In this document: one piece after another, positions 62,408 through 64,000 of the stretch
Layout of the letters: each line of letters begins with the position of its first letter
Numbering within the stretch: position 1 is the stretch's first letter
Assembly: GCA_036768485.1 (NCBI GenBank)
Contig: JAVLUZ010000590.1
Span: 1 to 64,000, forward strand
Direction: 5' to 3'
Source of the DNA: Mermis nigrescens
Lineage: Eukaryota; Nematoda; Enoplea; Mermithida; Mermithidae
Length of the DNA stretch: 64,000 nt
Program-made: the position numbers and the translations under genes
Notes under the pieces: model-generated
What the model was told of the DNA's origin: nothing
Seen by the model: the letters and a program-made list of their open reading frames with translations, nothing else
The model's database searches: none

Positions 62408-64000
62408 TACAAGACTCAAGTCACTGACAGACGATTTTTGGTGAAAACCTTTTGAATATTTTTAAACCTAATTTTTACTATGGCAAAAATGCAGCTAACT
62501 ATTATTATTTCCCGAAGTGATAGAGTATTTTTGAATGTAAGCAAGAGTAAATAGACAAACTGTCACTATAAAACATGCATGTAACAGCTCAAAATTTTTG
62601 GGAGGGGCTCCTCGGCATACAATGTGACGGCTAGAAATTTTGGGTGGGGGTTTGGCGACTCTAATTATATGTCAAAAATGGCAAAAGCACCTAAAATAGC
62701 CAACAAAGCGCAAATTTTCGCCAAAAATGGGGAGGGTGGGTCAAAATTTTCTGACCTTGGAAGGAAGGGTTAGGGGAGGACGTCCAACCCTGGGTGGGTG
62801 GGGAATGTTCCAAAGCCCTTCCTGTTACACGTATGGTTTTCGGCCATTTCTATGGGAGAGGGTGTAAATGATTACGAATTTTTGGCCGAAAAATTCAGAA
62901 ACGCACCTAAAAATGGCCAATAAATGCAGGTTTTGCCAAAAATCAATTTCGGCTCGTGCATTTTTTGGAGCCATTTTTATACAATGTTAAAATATTTTCT
63001 TGGGCAAAGTGATATTAATTATATCGTTTTTCAGAATTTTTTTAGGAAATTTCAAAAAATTTTTCGGCGCTTCACGCAAAATATCGCTAATATACTGTAT
63101 TTAGATTGAAGCAGAGGCATTAAACACTCAAAAATCAATTTTTTGTGTAATCTAGGCATCTTTATGCAGATTTAAATATCTTTTGTATCCATTTATACTG
63201 TTTTTGAAAATTTTATGCAAAACAAGTACTATTTAATAACTCAGCACATTTAGCCGTTCAAAGATAAAATTGACTAATTTATCCTGATGTTGCATTGGAT
63301 TTCTAAGCACAGTAGTGCTTATTACAAGATTTAATTGGCATTTTACAATATCTGTAATATTTCTGATTTTTAAGTACAAGTTGTTTTAGCTTTCTCAGTC
63401 AAGTTTTGTGTATAAATTTCATCAAAAGCTCATAAAAATTTCGGCGCTTCGTGCCAAATAATCTTATGAACTATATCCAGGCCGAATTATCACATTTAGG
63501 ACCACGGTTTTTTGTATTCGGCAAAGATTTTTCATAATGTACAGAGACTTTTCAGGACTGTCTTTGTACATGCACAAAGATTTTTGGAGAGATAAAAACT
63601 GTAAAAAGGTGTTAAATTCCCAAAAATTTTCGGTGCATCAGTAATTGTCTGTCCTATATATCTTTAAAATAGTAGAATTTGCCTTTAGAATTTAAAAAAT
63701 GTCATATATTCAGAAACCCAGGAATTAGCTAAGATACGCTACTGAAGGTCGAAAACCCCTGTTTTACCACACTAAATCAATACTGTACCATACTATAATA
63801 GTACACAAAAATTTGCATGTATACACAAAATGTTCAAAGACTTTTGGATACCATTTTTGTACATGTAAAAAGGTATCTTGCACAAAAAACACTGTTTAGG
63901 ACTGCATGCCGGTTGCAGGTCACACACCGCAGTATGTAAAAATGTGTATGTTTAAAAATGTATTTATATAAAATATCTACAAAAATTTGTTCGCTCATAC

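Larger units (their letters stand above)
61501..64000 (-). mobile_element. hAT-3-related element, copy D (CCTCGG subtype), runs off the window
   Basis: The left end CAGTGATCGGACCGAGG corresponds to the right TIR of copy B (TAGTGATCGACCGGGG). The subterminal array uses CCTCGG/GCCGAGG words instead of CCCCGG. From about 61815, and again after two MITEs from 62408, the sequence is the reverse complement of copies A and B, reaching the block AACAAATTTTTGTAGAT near 63950. The 61620-61810 part has no clear match. Presumed left TSD ATTCTGGG (61493-61500); the other end is outside. Confidence 0.7.

Overview
This window is eukaryotic, from a repeat-rich invertebrate-type genome. It contains Ty3/Gypsy elements with TG...CA LTRs, a Polinton/Maverick DNA polymerase fragment, a CR1/Jockey-like non-LTR tail, many hAT elements with 8-bp target-site duplications (TSDs), and mariner- and pogo-type elements with TA duplications. 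There is also a 100-N scaffold gap. I see no confident host protein-coding gene, bacterial operon or CRISPR. The species cannot be fixed from sequence alone; a nematode or arthropod is plausible. Names such as hAT-1 or CAYAC MITE are labels I use here, not database names.

Layout. 227-1714: hAT element built on AGATCCAG words. 2215-14049: minus-strand Ty3/Gypsy copy with a truncated 3' LTR and an internal deletion. 15105-16434: solo LTR. 16435-24150: mostly unassigned, with short repeats, a Polinton PolB fragment (18158-18685), a long-TIR element (18700-19501), an old LTR remnant and the gap. 24150-25198: diverged solo LTR. 25366-27697: hAT-1 copy 1 with transposase exons. 28431-28500: tRNA-like sequence. 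28587-43463: complete 14.9-kb plus-strand Ty3/Gypsy copy with a CTGA TSD. 44842-45505: minisatellite with perfect palindromes between inverted repeats. 46606-51195: hAT-2 joined end to end with hAT-1 copy 2, each carrying insertions. 51542-52692: mariner-like fold-back. 52774-64000: nested pile of hAT-3 copies with pogo-like and hAT MITE insertions, running off the right edge.

The two Gypsy copies share gag, protease, RT, RNase H, integrase and a large extra ORF of about 4.7 kb after integrase. That extra ORF is the most interesting content. Its first part reads as an RNase D/WRN-type DEDD 3'-5' exonuclease domain. Its later parts are conserved between the copies but I do not recognise them, and it ends in Gln/His-rich, acidic and Arg-rich tails.

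Twelve copies of one short hAT MITE (about 260-300 bp, imperfect TIR CAYACSTGGGC, G-rich 19-bp units) are scattered over the window. Ten have recognisable 8-bp TSDs, and the copies show unusual pairing into each other's TSDs. Several hAT families each carry their own iterated subterminal word, and several non-coding elements share a GGCGC-loop-GCGCC hairpin. The open reading frames are broken by frameshifts and stops. Some may be assembly errors at homopolymers, because the two LTRs of the 14.9-kb copy remain very similar.
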